The notes under the pieces are model-generated. The model saw only the letters and a program-made list of their open reading frames with translations. It was not told where the DNA came from and made no database searches. The position numbers and the translations under genes were made by a program. 33,970 bases of DNA. Origin: DATKSS01 sp035468355. GTDB lineage: Bacteria > Chloroflexota > Dormibacteria > Dormibacterales > Dormibacteraceae. The stretch is from assembly GCA_035468355.1 (NCBI GenBank), contig DATITA010000178.1, positions 1 to 33,970 of the forward strand, in the 5' to 3' direction. Of this stretch, positions 24,686 through 32,330 are shown in pieces; position 1 is the first letter of the stretch; the number at the start of each line of letters is the position of its first letter.

Positions 24686-25879
24686 ATGCGGCTGCGGTTG
24701 GGGATCCTGCTGTTGGTGGCCGTGGTCGGACTGGCTGCCTGGAGCTATCTCCGTCCCATACCCGCCGTCGCCCCGATTCCGGCGCTGCCTGCGACTGACA
24801 CAGTGCCCGGCGCCGCGCCGATTCTGCCGTGGCCGGTCCGCGGCTCGGCGGCGGTGTCGGTGTCCGGCCTGGGCTTTATCGGCACGTCCGGGAACGAGCA
24901 GCCCATCCCGGCCGAGAGCGTCACCAAGGTGATGACCGCACTCCTGGTTCTCGAGGACAGGCCGTTGAAGCAGGGCGAAAGCGGGCCCGTGATCACGCTG
25001 ACGGACACCGACGTCGAGTACTACCTGAGGGACGTCGCGGCCGGGGGCTCGGTAGTGCCCGTTCGCAGCGGCGAGCAGATCTCCGAGCTCCAGGCGCTCC
25101 AGGGCCTGCTGCTCCCCTCGGCCAACAACCTCGCCGAGACGCTGGCCCGGTGGAACGCGGGTTCAGTGGGGGCCTTCGTGACGAAGATGAATGCGCGCGC
25201 CAAGGCCCTTGGGCTCGCGCACACCACATTCGCCGACACCTCCGGCGCCAACCCGCAGAGCGTGAGCACGCCCACAGATCTCATGACCCTGGGGATCGCC
25301 GCCATGAAACAGGAGGTGTTCGCGCAGGTCGTGGCGATGAGCCAGGCGCAGCTGCCGGTCGCCGGCAACGTCTACAACGTGGACGCCGTGCTCGGCCAGC
25401 AGGGGATCGTCGGGATGAAAACCGGCTCTGGGTTCAGCACGGGCGACAACTTTCTCTTCGCGGCCGTTCTGCCCGTGGACGGCCACTCGATAACGATGTT
25501 CGGCTGCGTGATGGGACAGGCCAGCCTCGCCGCTGCGTTCTCCGCGGCCAAGATGCTGCTGGCCGCGATGCAGGCGGCGCTCCACGTCCGCCGGGTGATC
25601 GCGAGGAACCAGACCGTTGCGACTTACAGCACCCCGTGGGGACCCCAGACCGACCTCATCGCGACCGTGGACGTCGACCTCGTGGAATGGCCCGCGATGG
25701 TCGTGCGGCAGCGCCTTCAGGCGGGATCGATCGTCGTCGACCGGCCGCTGCCGGCCGGCGCCAGGGAGGGGGTCGAGCACCTGGTCCTCGGGGACTATGC
25801 GCTGGATGTCCCCCTGGCCACCGCCGGCCCGCTCTACCCGCCCGGACGCTTTTGGAGGTTGACCCGATTCAGCGTATAA
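24686..25879 (+). CDS. D-alanyl-D-alanine carboxypeptidase (S11, PBP5-like)
   Basis: A penicillin-binding serine peptidase trimming D-Ala from peptidoglycan stem peptides, 397 aa from ATG 24686. One N-terminal hydrophobic helix (LRLGILLLVAVVGLAAWSYL) serves as signal or anchor. The three active-site motifs are S78-VT-K81, S145-AN147 and K245-TG247. A C-terminal beta-rich domain follows, without an obvious amphipathic anchor helix. ATG 24686 is favoured over GTG 24629, which lies inside znuB and adds 19 non-hydrophobic residues. TAGGGT lies 8 nt before it. Zinc is not used by this class, so the link with the znu genes may be only positional. Confidence 0.9.
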   Translation: MRLRLGILLLVAVVGLAAWSYLRPIPAVAPIPALPATDTVPGAAPILPWPVRGSAAVSVSGLGFIGTSGNEQPIPAESVTKVMTALLVLEDRPLKQGESGPVITLTDTDVEYYLRDVAAGGSVVPVRSGEQISELQALQGLLLPSANNLAETLARWNAGSVGAFVTKMNARAKALGLAHTTFADTSGANPQSVSTPTDLMTLGIAAMKQEVFAQVVAMSQAQLPVAGNVYNVDAVLGQQGIVGMKTGSGFSTGDNFLFAAVLPVDGHSITMFGCVMGQASLAAAFSAAKMLLAAMQAALHVRRVIARNQTVATYSTPWGPQTDLIATVDVDLVEWPAMVVRQRLQAGSIVVDRPLPAGAREGVEHLVLGDYALDVPLATAGPLYPPGRFWRLTRFSV

Positions 25880-25905
25880 ATGATTAGCGCCGGCCTCGAT
25901 TTATA
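25875..25905. repeat. Inverted repeat TATAAAT/ATTTATA before a small gene
   Basis: TATAAAT (25875-25881) and ATTTATA (25899-25905) form a perfect 7-bp inverted repeat with a 17-nt spacer containing GCGCCGGC. AT-rich arms stand out in this GC-rich DNA. It spans the carboxypeptidase stop and runs into the ribosome site AGGAG of the next gene. An operator, or a hairpin hiding that site, is possible. Confidence 0.4.
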
Positions 25906-25916
25906 GGAGTGCGGTT

Positions 25917-26336
25917 ATGCCCGCTGACAAAGCGAAAGGTTCAGGCACCAAGCAGTCACCCTGGCAGCTGACGACCCCGAGCGGTTCCTCCGAGTATCAG
26001 ATGTATAAAGACGAGTCGCTGGATCCCCCCGCGATCGTGTGCGTCGTCGGCAAGACCGAGCTTCGCTATCACCTGAGCGCGATCGAGGACCTTCACGCAA
26101 TGCTCAAGCAGCGAGGCGACTGGGTGCCACTGGGCAGCGCCGACGAGCAGAAGCCCGCCGCCGAAGGCACGGTGGAGGCATGGGCGCGGTCGTCCACCAA
26201 CGCGGTCGGCGGCTGGTACGGCTTGAAGAAGGGGTTGCGCGGCCGGTTCGGCATGTACATGCCGCCTCTGCTCGAAGCCCTTGGGCTTGCCGAGGTCGAG
26301 CACAACCCGAAGAACAACAGGATGCGGGCCCTCTAA
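25917..26336 (+). CDS. Conserved small protein, DUF6855-like
   Basis: A 139-residue cytosolic protein that resembles a family seen in actinobacteria (I recall it as DUF6855; not verified). A core with SEYQMYKDE, AIVCVVGKTELRYHLSAIEDL and DWVPLGSADEQKP occupies residues 24-80. A basic C-terminal part has GWYGLKKGLRGRFGMYMPPLLEALGLAEVEHNPKNNRMRAL split over residues 100-139. No catalytic motif is evident. ATG 25917 has the good site AGGAG 7 nt upstream, unlike many neighbours. The function is unknown. Confidence 0.75.
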   Translation: MPADKAKGSGTKQSPWQLTTPSGSSEYQMYKDESLDPPAIVCVVGKTELRYHLSAIEDLHAMLKQRGDWVPLGSADEQKPAAEGTVEAWARSSTNAVGGWYGLKKGLRGRFGMYMPPLLEALGLAEVEHNPKNNRMRAL

Positions 26337-26356
26337 GTCGCCCTCGAAGCCGCGAC

Positions 26357-26362
26357 TATCAT
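26357..26362 (+). promoter_or_regulatory. -10 box of the SelW-like gene
   Basis: TATCAT ends exactly 6 nt before GTG 26369. There is no properly spaced Shine-Dalgarno, so the message should be leaderless. It fixes a start that lies 15 codons before the in-frame TGA. Confidence 0.5.
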
Positions 26363-26368
26363 CGAAAG

Positions 26369-26650
26369 GTGATCTCGCCGCTGCACGAAGCGCGCATCGA
26401 ATACTGCGTCCCTTGAGATTACCTTGACCAGGCCGTGAGCCTGGCGAGCGAGCTTCTCGGCCGCTGGGCCCCGATCATGCGGGCGCTCGAGCTGCAGAGC
26501 GGGAGCAAGGGGCGATTCGAGGTGTGGCTCGACGGCAGCCTGGTCTTCAGCAAGGAGGCGGCGGGGCGCTTCCCGAAGCCCGGCGAGGTGGCTGCTCTCG
26601 TCGAGAAGAAGCTGGGGCCGGCGCTCGACTGGCGGCAATCCTCAACCTAG
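26369..26650 (+). CDS. SelW/Rdx-family selenoprotein (CxxU)
   Basis: A thioredoxin-fold Rdx protein of 93 residues if TGA 26414-26416 is read as selenocysteine. The frame from GTG 26369 reads ARIEYCVP, then TGA, then DYLDQAVSLASELL. It continues through GRFEVWLDGSLVFSKEAAGRF and PKPGEVAALVEKKLGP, all standard for SelW/SelT/SelH-like proteins. C13-V-P-U16 is the family's CxxC/CxxU redox motif. A perfect 6-bp hairpin follows the TGA at SECIS distance. Gene finders would call only the part from GTG 26435 and lose the active site. The family role is thiol-based redox control. Loss by mutation is unlikely given the intact flanks on both sides of the TGA. Confidence 0.9.
26428..26444 (+). promoter_or_regulatory. 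Candidate bacterial SECIS hairpin (SelW-like gene)
   Basis: CCAGGC (26428-26433) and GCCTGG (26439-26444) form a perfect 6-bp stem around the loop CGTGA, with G at loop position 2. The loop begins 18 nt after the TGA, inside the spacing known for bacterial SECIS elements. Stem length, loop size, loop start CG and distance all match the rhodanese hairpin at 12307-12323. Confidence 0.65.
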
Positions 26651-26667
26651 CTGAACAGACAGACCAC

Positions 26668-26684
26668 GGCTACGAGGAGTAGCC
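26668..26684 (+). terminator. Possible terminator after the SelW-like gene
   Basis: GGCTAC and GTAGCC form a perfect 6-bp stem with the loop GAGGA, 17 nt after the stop. No T run follows. The remaining gap to 26763 shows no ORF I can support. Confidence 0.35.
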
Positions 26685-26763
26685 TGCCCGCGAATAGTCG
26701 GCGACCAATCTGGCCCTTCCGGCCGTTGTCGATCTTGAGCGTTCGGATAAAACGCAGGTCGAC

Positions 26764-27420
26764 GTGTCGGCCGGTGATTGGAGGGACTCTCAATTGTTAC
26801 TAGTTCAACCGCCCGTACAGCAGATCAGGGGATGGTTCGACGCGGTGGCGGCCCTGGGCCTCAAGGTCAAGGATCGGGAATCGCGCCAACACAACGTGCG
26901 CGTCGCCCGCCTGTGCGTGCACATCGGCCGCCAGTTGTCGATGAGCGCCGCCGAGCTCAGAATCCTCGCCCGCGCCGGATTGCTGCATGACATCGGAAAG
27001 GTTGGGATTCCGGACGCGGTGCTCGGCAAGCACACGGCCCTGGACGAGTCCGAGTGGACCCTAATGCGCTGCCACCCGGAGATGGGCCTTAACCTGCTCG
27101 ACCGGGCCGGGCAGTCGAGCCGCGAGGTGCTTGCCGTTCTCTATCACCACGAGCGGCTCGACGGGAGCGGCTATCCGTACGGCCTGACCTCCGATTCGAT
27201 TCCGCTCGAGGCCCGCATCGTCGCGGTCGCCGACACCTACGACGCCCTCACCTCCGACCGGCCGTACCGCAAAGCGTGCAGCCAGTACCAGGCGCGGCGC
27301 GTCCTGCACGAGGAGGCCGGCTCGCGCCTTGACGCCAAAGCGGTCACGGCGCTGTGCGCCGCCCTCGACGCCAGCGCCACCGCCGTGCACCGCTCAGTGA
27401 GGAGAGCGCTGGCGTTCTAG
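26764..27420 (+). CDS. HD-GYP domain phosphohydrolase
   Basis: A 218-residue stand-alone HD-GYP protein, a family of c-di-GMP phosphodiesterases (some act on cGAMP). The metal-binding H75-D76 is in LLHDIGKVGIPD. The paired His 128-129 are in LYHHERLDGSGYPYGL, which also contains the GYP motif (137-139 region). VADTYDALTSDRPYR follows. All core motifs are intact, so it should be catalytic. No receiver or sensor domain is attached; only about 25 residues precede the helical core. GTG 26764 is used; TTG 26794 is an alternative. Confidence 0.9.
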   Translation: MSAGDWRDSQLLLVQPPVQQIRGWFDAVAALGLKVKDRESRQHNVRVARLCVHIGRQLSMSAAELRILARAGLLHDIGKVGIPDAVLGKHTALDESEWTLMRCHPEMGLNLLDRAGQSSREVLAVLYHHERLDGSGYPYGLTSDSIPLEARIVAVADTYDALTSDRPYRKACSQYQARRVLHEEAGSRLDAKAVTALCAALDASATAVHRSVRRALAF

Positions 27421-27451
27421 CTCGCGACGCCGGATGGGTCACCATTAAAGG

Positions 27452-28282
27452 GTGAAGTTCGGCGTCGCGATCTTTCCGACCGATTACGCGATCTCAATGG
27501 CCGAGCTCGGGCCTGCGGTCGAGGAGCGGGGCTTCGAGTCTTTGTGGGTCGCCGAGCATTCTCACATCCCCGCGAGCCGGGAATCGAAGTGGCCTGGCGG
27601 TGCCGAGCTGCCCAAGCAGTACTGGCACTCGATGGACCCGTTCATCGCGCTGACCGTCGCCGCGGCCGCCACCACCAAGCTCCTGGTCGCCACCGGCATC
27701 TGCCTTGTGATCCAGCGCGACGCCATCCAGACCGCCAAGCAGGTCGCGAGCCTGGACCTCGTGTCGGGCGGACGCTTCATCTTCGGCGTCGGCGCGGGGT
27801 GGAACCGTGAGGAGATGGCCGACCACGGAACTGACTTCAGCACCCGCTGGACCCTGCTTCGCGAGAAGGTCGAGGCGATGAAAGCGATCTGGACGCAAGA
27901 TGACGCCGAGTATCACGGCGCGATGGTCGATTTCGGACCGATGTGGGCGTGGCCCAGGCCTCTCCAGAAGCCTCACCCGCCGATCGTCCTGGGGGGCAGC
28001 GGCCCCAAGATCCTCGAGCGGGTCGTGCGCTACGCGGATGGCTGGATGCCGAACCGCGGCGACGTCATCGAGCGAATCCCGGAGCTGCAGGACCTCGCCA
28101 GGGCCGCCGGTCGAGCGCCGATTCCGGTCAGCTACTACCCCAAGCCCGAGGCCGCAGAGATCGAGCGCCTCGCGGGAGCCGGCGTCGAAAGGCTGATCTA
28201 TTACGTGCCGCCCGACGGTCGCGACGCGGCGCTCGCCAAGCTAGACGAGCTGGCCGCGATGGTGCGCCCCTACCTCGACTGA
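27452..28282 (+). CDS. LLM-class flavin oxidoreductase (F420-dependent type)
   Basis: A 276-residue TIM-barrel protein of the luciferase-like monooxygenase family, in the subgroup that usually uses coenzyme F420. The N-terminus KFGVAIFPTDYAISMAELGPAVEERGFESLWVAEH is split across strand 1 and helix 1. The typical segments SGGRFIFGVGAGWNREE, PHPPIVLGGSGPKILERV and YADGWMP follow. GTG 27452 is followed by MKFGV-like KFGV, the normal family start; CACCAT lies 6 nt upstream. F420 use is inferred from subgroup resemblance. Its 3' end overlaps the convergent agmatinase by 13 bp. The substrate is unknown. Confidence 0.88.
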   Translation: MKFGVAIFPTDYAISMAELGPAVEERGFESLWVAEHSHIPASRESKWPGGAELPKQYWHSMDPFIALTVAAAATTKLLVATGICLVIQRDAIQTAKQVASLDLVSGGRFIFGVGAGWNREEMADHGTDFSTRWTLLREKVEAMKAIWTQDDAEYHGAMVDFGPMWAWPRPLQKPHPPIVLGGSGPKILERVVRYADGWMPNRGDVIERIPELQDLARAAGRAPIPVSYYPKPEAAEIERLAGAGVERLIYYVPPDGRDAALAKLDELAAMVRPYLD

Positions 28283-29286
28283 GAGCGGCCTTCAAGGACA
28301 GTTCGTGGGATCGAGTCCCACGTACCGCCGCGGCGGCGGAAAGCGATGCCCGACAGCATCTCGAGCACCACACGGTTGGCGAGGAAGGAGGTGATCTCCG
28401 CCGAGTCGTAGGCCGGCGCGACTTCGACAACGTCCACCCCGACCACCGGCAGTTCGATGGCGATGCGCCGCACGGCATCCAGCAACTGGCGACCGGTGAT
28501 GCCGCCGGGCTCCGGGGTACCTGTGCCAGGCGCCATGCCGGGATCGACGACGTCGAGGTCGACCGAGACAAAGACTCCGTCGCAATCGTCGACTGCAATG
28601 GCGAATGACTCGGTCAGGATCGCGTCGAGCCCGCGCGACACAACCTCGTGCATTTCGAAAGAACGCATTCCCTGCTCGGCCATCCACTGGAGGGTCGGCG
28701 GCTCGGGCCAGTAGCCTCGAAGGCCGACCTGGAGGAAGCGGTCTCCCCGGCATGCCCCGGACTCGATCAGGCGGCGCATCGGAAGACCGTGTCCGATCAG
28801 GCTGCCGAACTGGATGTCGCCTGTGTCGGCGTGGGCGTCGAAGTGGATGACCGACACTCGCCCCCAGCCCTTGGCCCGCGCCACACCCGTGACATCCGGC
28901 CAGGTGATGGTGTGGTCGCCCCCGAGCACCAGCGGGATCGCGCCCGCCTCTGCTGCGGCCTGGACGGCGCGCTCGAGCGCATCCAGCGCAGCGCGGCCCT
29001 CGACGCCGGCCATCTCGATGTCGCCAGCGTCCACGACCCGCATGTCCTGGAGCGGGTCGACGCGCAGCGCGAGGTGCGGTCGCGACGAGTCATGCGGCAA
29101 ATAGTCAGTGGTTCTGATCAGCCTGGGTCCGAACCGTGCCCCGGCGCGGTACGAGGTGCCGGCGTCGTATGGCGCGCCGATGATGACGACATCGGCGCCT
29201 TCGTAGGTCGAGCGGTCCTCGAGGTCGCACCGGGCGACCCCCAGAAAGGTCACGTCCGGCCCGTACATGCCTCCGGCGCGCGGCAT
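28270..29286 (-). CDS. speB: Agmatinase / ureohydrolase
   Basis: A 338-residue binuclear manganese ureohydrolase that splits a guanidino compound to urea and an amine; agmatine to putrescine is the commonest reaction in this subgroup. Metal ligands are H125 (GGDHT), D150, H152 and D154 (HFDAHAD), and D243 and D245 (SVDLDVVDPG). The loop GMAPGTGTPEPGG matches agmatinase and guanidino-acid hydrolases better than arginase. ATG 29286 begins 12 bp after the aminotransferase stop, so the two share a transcript. Guanidinobutyrase or a related activity is possible, since the neighbours are amino-acid genes. Confidence 0.88.
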   Translation of the reverse strand: MPRAGGMYGPDVTFLGVARCDLEDRSTYEGADVVIIGAPYDAGTSYRAGARFGPRLIRTTDYLPHDSSRPHLALRVDPLQDMRVVDAGDIEMAGVEGRAALDALERAVQAAAEAGAIPLVLGGDHTITWPDVTGVARAKGWGRVSVIHFDAHADTGDIQFGSLIGHGLPMRRLIESGACRGDRFLQVGLRGYWPEPPTLQWMAEQGMRSFEMHEVVSRGLDAILTESFAIAVDDCDGVFVSVDLDVVDPGMAPGTGTPEPGGITGRQLLDAVRRIAIELPVVGVDVVEVAPAYDSAEITSFLANRVVLEMLSGIAFRRRGGTWDSIPRTVLEGRSQSR

Positions 29287-29298
29287 CCGTCTATCCCG

Positions 29299-30666
29299 CT
29301 ACGCGCGCAGGTCCCTGGCCATCTCGGCGAAGTTGTCGACGTACCGCTGAACGTCGTCGATCGAGTGCTGGACCGAAAGAGTCCAGTTCTCCTCCGCGCC
29401 CGGGGCCATGATCACCCCGCGGTTGCACTGGTAGAGCCAGCTCAGGTACGCCAGGTTCTTGTCGATCTCGAGGTAGTCGCGGTAGTTGCGGACGCGCCGC
29501 GCGCGATACGTGATGCTGCCGCGCGCCGCCAGCGTGGTCACGTGGTAGGGCAGGTCGTGCTCGCCGATCACGCTGTCGAGTCCGCCCTGCAGCGTCTCCG
29601 CGAGCGCGTCGAAGTGCGCGTACGCGGACGCATCGAGGATCTCGAGCAGGGTCGCCCGTGACGCGGCCATGGTCAGCGGGTTGCCGTTGAAGGTGCCCAT
29701 CTGCGCGACGCGCTTGTCCTCGATCACGCCCATGACGTCGTCGCGGCCGCCGACCGCGCCGCACGGCAGACCGCCGCCGATCGCCTTGGCCAGCGCCACC
29801 AGGTCAGGGGTCACGCCGAAACGCTCGGTGGCGCCGCCGGCCGAGATGGTGATGCCTGTCTTGACCTCGTCGAAGATGAGGAGCGCGCCGTGCTTGTGCG
29901 CGACCTCCTTGATCGCCGCGAGGTATCCCTGGTCGGGCAGGACGATGCCGACATTCATCATGGCCGGCTCGACGATGACCGCCGCCACCTCGCCCTTGTG
30001 ATGCTCGAACGCCTTGTCCAGCGCCGGGACGTCGTTGAACGGCACCACCGTGGTCAGCTCTACGATCGCGGCGGGGATGCCCTCGCTCTGCGGGAACGAG
30101 GCCGGAGAGTCGGCCGGCCCCATCCTGTCGGGCGGCGGTTCGACCGAAACCATCAGGGCGTCGTGGTGGCCGTGGTAGGAAGCTTCGATCTTGATCAGGC
30201 GCTCTCGGCCGGTGAAGCCGCGAGCGATCCTAACGGCGTCGAGCGTCGACTCGGTGCCGGAGTTGGTGAAGCGCCATTTGGGCTGCTTGAAACGTCGCGA
30301 GAGCTCGCGCGCCACGATGATGCTGTTCTCGACCGGCTGGGCGAAATGCGAGCCCAAAGCGACCTGGCGGGTGACCGCGTCCACGATCTTGGGGTGGGCG
30401 TGCCCGACGATCATCACGCCGAACCCGTTGTGGAAGTCGACGTACTCGTTGCCGTCCACGTCCCAGACGCGGCTGCCATGCCCGCGCTCCATGAAAACGG
30501 GCTGGGGGGACGAGTCCTGAAACGAAGAGGGAACGCCCCGGGGCATGACCTCGCGAGCCTCGCTCCAAAGCTGTCTCGAGCGAGGTCGAGCCCGCCGGAA
30601 CTTCTCCTCCTCGCCGCCGATGAGCTCGGCGACTCGTCCGGCCGGCACCTCTCGCATGGTCGCCAT
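29299..30666 (-). CDS. Class III aminotransferase (glutamate-1-semialdehyde aminomutase-like)
   Basis: A 455-residue PLP enzyme of aminotransferase class III. The PLP lysine is K294 in ALAKAIGGGLPCGAVGG, and the pyridine-N Asp is D266 in IFDEVKTG. The phosphate-site segment is NSGTESTLDAVRIARG, and YHGHHD stacks on the cofactor. It resembles glutamate-1-semialdehyde 2,1-aminomutase, but the context (agmatinase, amino-acid permease, no haem genes) suggests a catabolic omega-aminotransferase for an amine or amino acid. ATG 30666 lies 8 nt after GGAGGG. It starts the aminotransferase-agmatinase operon, divergent from the permease. Confidence 0.88.
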   Translation of the reverse strand: MATMREVPAGRVAELIGGEEEKFRRARPRSRQLWSEAREVMPRGVPSSFQDSSPQPVFMERGHGSRVWDVDGNEYVDFHNGFGVMIVGHAHPKIVDAVTRQVALGSHFAQPVENSIIVARELSRRFKQPKWRFTNSGTESTLDAVRIARGFTGRERLIKIEASYHGHHDALMVSVEPPPDRMGPADSPASFPQSEGIPAAIVELTTVVPFNDVPALDKAFEHHKGEVAAVIVEPAMMNVGIVLPDQGYLAAIKEVAHKHGALLIFDEVKTGITISAGGATERFGVTPDLVALAKAIGGGLPCGAVGGRDDVMGVIEDKRVAQMGTFNGNPLTMAASRATLLEILDASAYAHFDALAETLQGGLDSVIGEHDLPYHVTTLAARGSITYRARRVRNYRDYLEIDKNLAYLSWLYQCNRGVIMAPGAEENWTLSVQHSIDDVQRYVDNFAEMARDLRA

Positions 30667-30769
30667 CTGCAATACCCTCCGTGATCAGGCCCCGCCTTGA
30701 CAGGTCCGGGCCTTGGCCCTCTAATTGTCGCGATTTCAGCTGTTCGTCATGGACCATGGGAGGGTTTGG

Positions 30770-32287
30770 ATGGGGGATACCGCAGCTGTGGCCGGGCTTG
30801 TAGCTGAGAAACGCAAGCTCAAGAAGTCGCTCTTCCGGTTCGACATGATCTTCTTCACCGTCTGCGCCATCGTCGCGATCGACACCATCGGCCAGTCATC
30901 TTCATACGGGATCCAGGCGATCTTCTGGCTCATCGTCTCGGGGCTCACGTTCCTCATCCCGTACGGCCTCCTGACGGCCGAGCTGGGCACCGCATTCCCG
31001 ACCGAAGGCGCCACGTATGACTGGGTGCGCCTCGCCTATGGCCATTTCGCCGGGGCGGTGGTGAGCGTTCTCTACTGGCTCAGCAACCCCATCTGGCTTG
31101 GAGGAACCCTCACGGCGACCGCCATCGCCGCCTCTGACGCCCTCTGGGGCACCAGCTTCATCGGCAACCAGGGGGCCGAGACGGTGATCGGCTTCCTGTT
31201 CATCTGGGTCGCGGTGACCATGAACATCCTCTCCCTGCGCTACATGAAATGGGTGCCCAACCTGGGGGCCATGGTCAGGATCGGATTGCTGGGCTTCTTC
31301 GCCATCCTGGTCATCGGGTCTGGCCTCCAGCACGGCTTCCACGGCAGCACGAGCGGGTTCTTCCCGACCAACACCACCGTCTTGATCGGCGTGCTCGGCG
31401 TGATCGTTTTTCAGTGGATCGGCTTCGAGCTGCAGACCAATGCCAGCGAGGAGATGGACAACCCGCAGAAGGACGTTCCCCGCGCGGTCTATGTCTCCGG
31501 GCTCATCTCGTTTCTCGGATACGGCATCCCGATCGCCGGCGTCGTGCTCATCCTGTCGTCCGGCCAGCTGAGCAACGTCTCCGGCTTCGTCTCCGCTTAT
31601 CAGGTTGCCTCGGCCAGCGTCCTGGGGGGTTCGGCGCCCTTCTTCAACCACATCGCCGCCCTGGCCGTGATCTTCGTCCTACTCTCCAGTGGCACGACCT
31701 GGTTGATGGGGTCGGACCGGCTCATGGCCATCGGCGCGCTCGCCGGCTCAGGGCCTCAGCAGCTCGGCTACTTCTCGACCCGGTTCGGGACCCCGATCGT
31801 GGTGAACGTCTTCTCCGGCATCATCGCCACCATCTTCATGTTCATCACGTTCTTCGTCACCGGCGGCGGCCTGCACGGCTACTTCGCCGCCGTGCTTGGC
31901 CTGGTCATCTCGACCACCACCTTCTCGTACATCCTGATCTTCCCCGCGCTGCTGACCCTGCGCCGCAAATACCCGAACGTCCCCAGGCCGTACATGGTCC
32001 CGGGTGGGCAGGCCGGCGCGTGGATCTGCGTGATCCTCACGATGTTCTGGGTGGTCGCGGCCACCGTCTTTGCGCTGTGGCCCGGTCTCTTCACCTCGAG
32101 CTGGAACGCCGCCTACAGCGGTGTTTCGCGGTCGACGTTCGAGACCTACACGTTCGTCACCGTGGCGTTCCTGATCGTCGTCGCAATCGTCTTCTGGGCG
32201 GTCGGGCGCGGCCACGCGATCCACACTCAACCCGGGACGACCACCGCCGGGCCGACGCCACTGCCGGCGGGAGCGCCGGGCGTCTAG
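30770..32287 (+). CDS. APC-superfamily amino acid/amine permease
   Basis: A 505-residue inner-membrane permease with about 12 helices. The first helix region is FRFDMIFFTVCAIVAIDTIG, followed by YGLLTAELGTAFPTEGATYDWV, which is typical of APC transporters (EGG/EGA region). FELQTNASEEMDNPQKDVPRAV in the middle matches the family's conserved loop after helix 6. ATG 30770 has GGGAGGG 5 nt upstream; the upstream start at 30725 is less likely. Divergent from the aminotransferase-agmatinase operon by about 100 bp, it may import their substrate, such as an amino acid, agmatine or a related amine. A terminator follows. Confidence 0.9.
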   Translation: MGDTAAVAGLVAEKRKLKKSLFRFDMIFFTVCAIVAIDTIGQSSSYGIQAIFWLIVSGLTFLIPYGLLTAELGTAFPTEGATYDWVRLAYGHFAGAVVSVLYWLSNPIWLGGTLTATAIAASDALWGTSFIGNQGAETVIGFLFIWVAVTMNILSLRYMKWVPNLGAMVRIGLLGFFAILVIGSGLQHGFHGSTSGFFPTNTTVLIGVLGVIVFQWIGFELQTNASEEMDNPQKDVPRAVYVSGLISFLGYGIPIAGVVLILSSGQLSNVSGFVSAYQVASASVLGGSAPFFNHIAALAVIFVLLSSGTTWLMGSDRLMAIGALAGSGPQQLGYFSTRFGTPIVVNVFSGIIATIFMFITFFVTGGGLHGYFAAVLGLVISTTTFSYILIFPALLTLRRKYPNVPRPYMVPGGQAGAWICVILTMFWVVAATVFALWPGLFTSSWNAAYSGVSRSTFETYTFVTVAFLIVVAIVFWAVGRGHAIHTQPGTTTAGPTPLPAGAPGV

Positions 32288-32299
32288 AGCAAAACCATC

Positions 32300-32330
32300 G
32301 ACGGGCCGGGATTCGACCCCCCGGCCCGTC
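32300..32330. terminator. Bidirectional hairpin terminator
   Basis: GACGGGCCGGG (32300-32310) and CCCGGCCCGTC (32320-32330) form a perfect 11-bp stem with a 9-nt loop, between convergent genes. AAAA precedes it and ACTTT follows it, so short U tracts exist on both strands. The stem overlaps the amidohydrolase stop by two bases. Confidence 0.75.

Noticed and set aside
26435..26650. A 71-residue hypothetical protein starting at GTG 26435
   Set aside because: It lacks the N-terminal strand and redox motif of its own family, both of which are present upstream in frame across the TGA.
26651..26763. A c-di-GMP riboswitch ahead of the HD-GYP gene
   Set aside because: Only one small hairpin (26668-26684) is present; the conserved aptamer core could not be found by eye.
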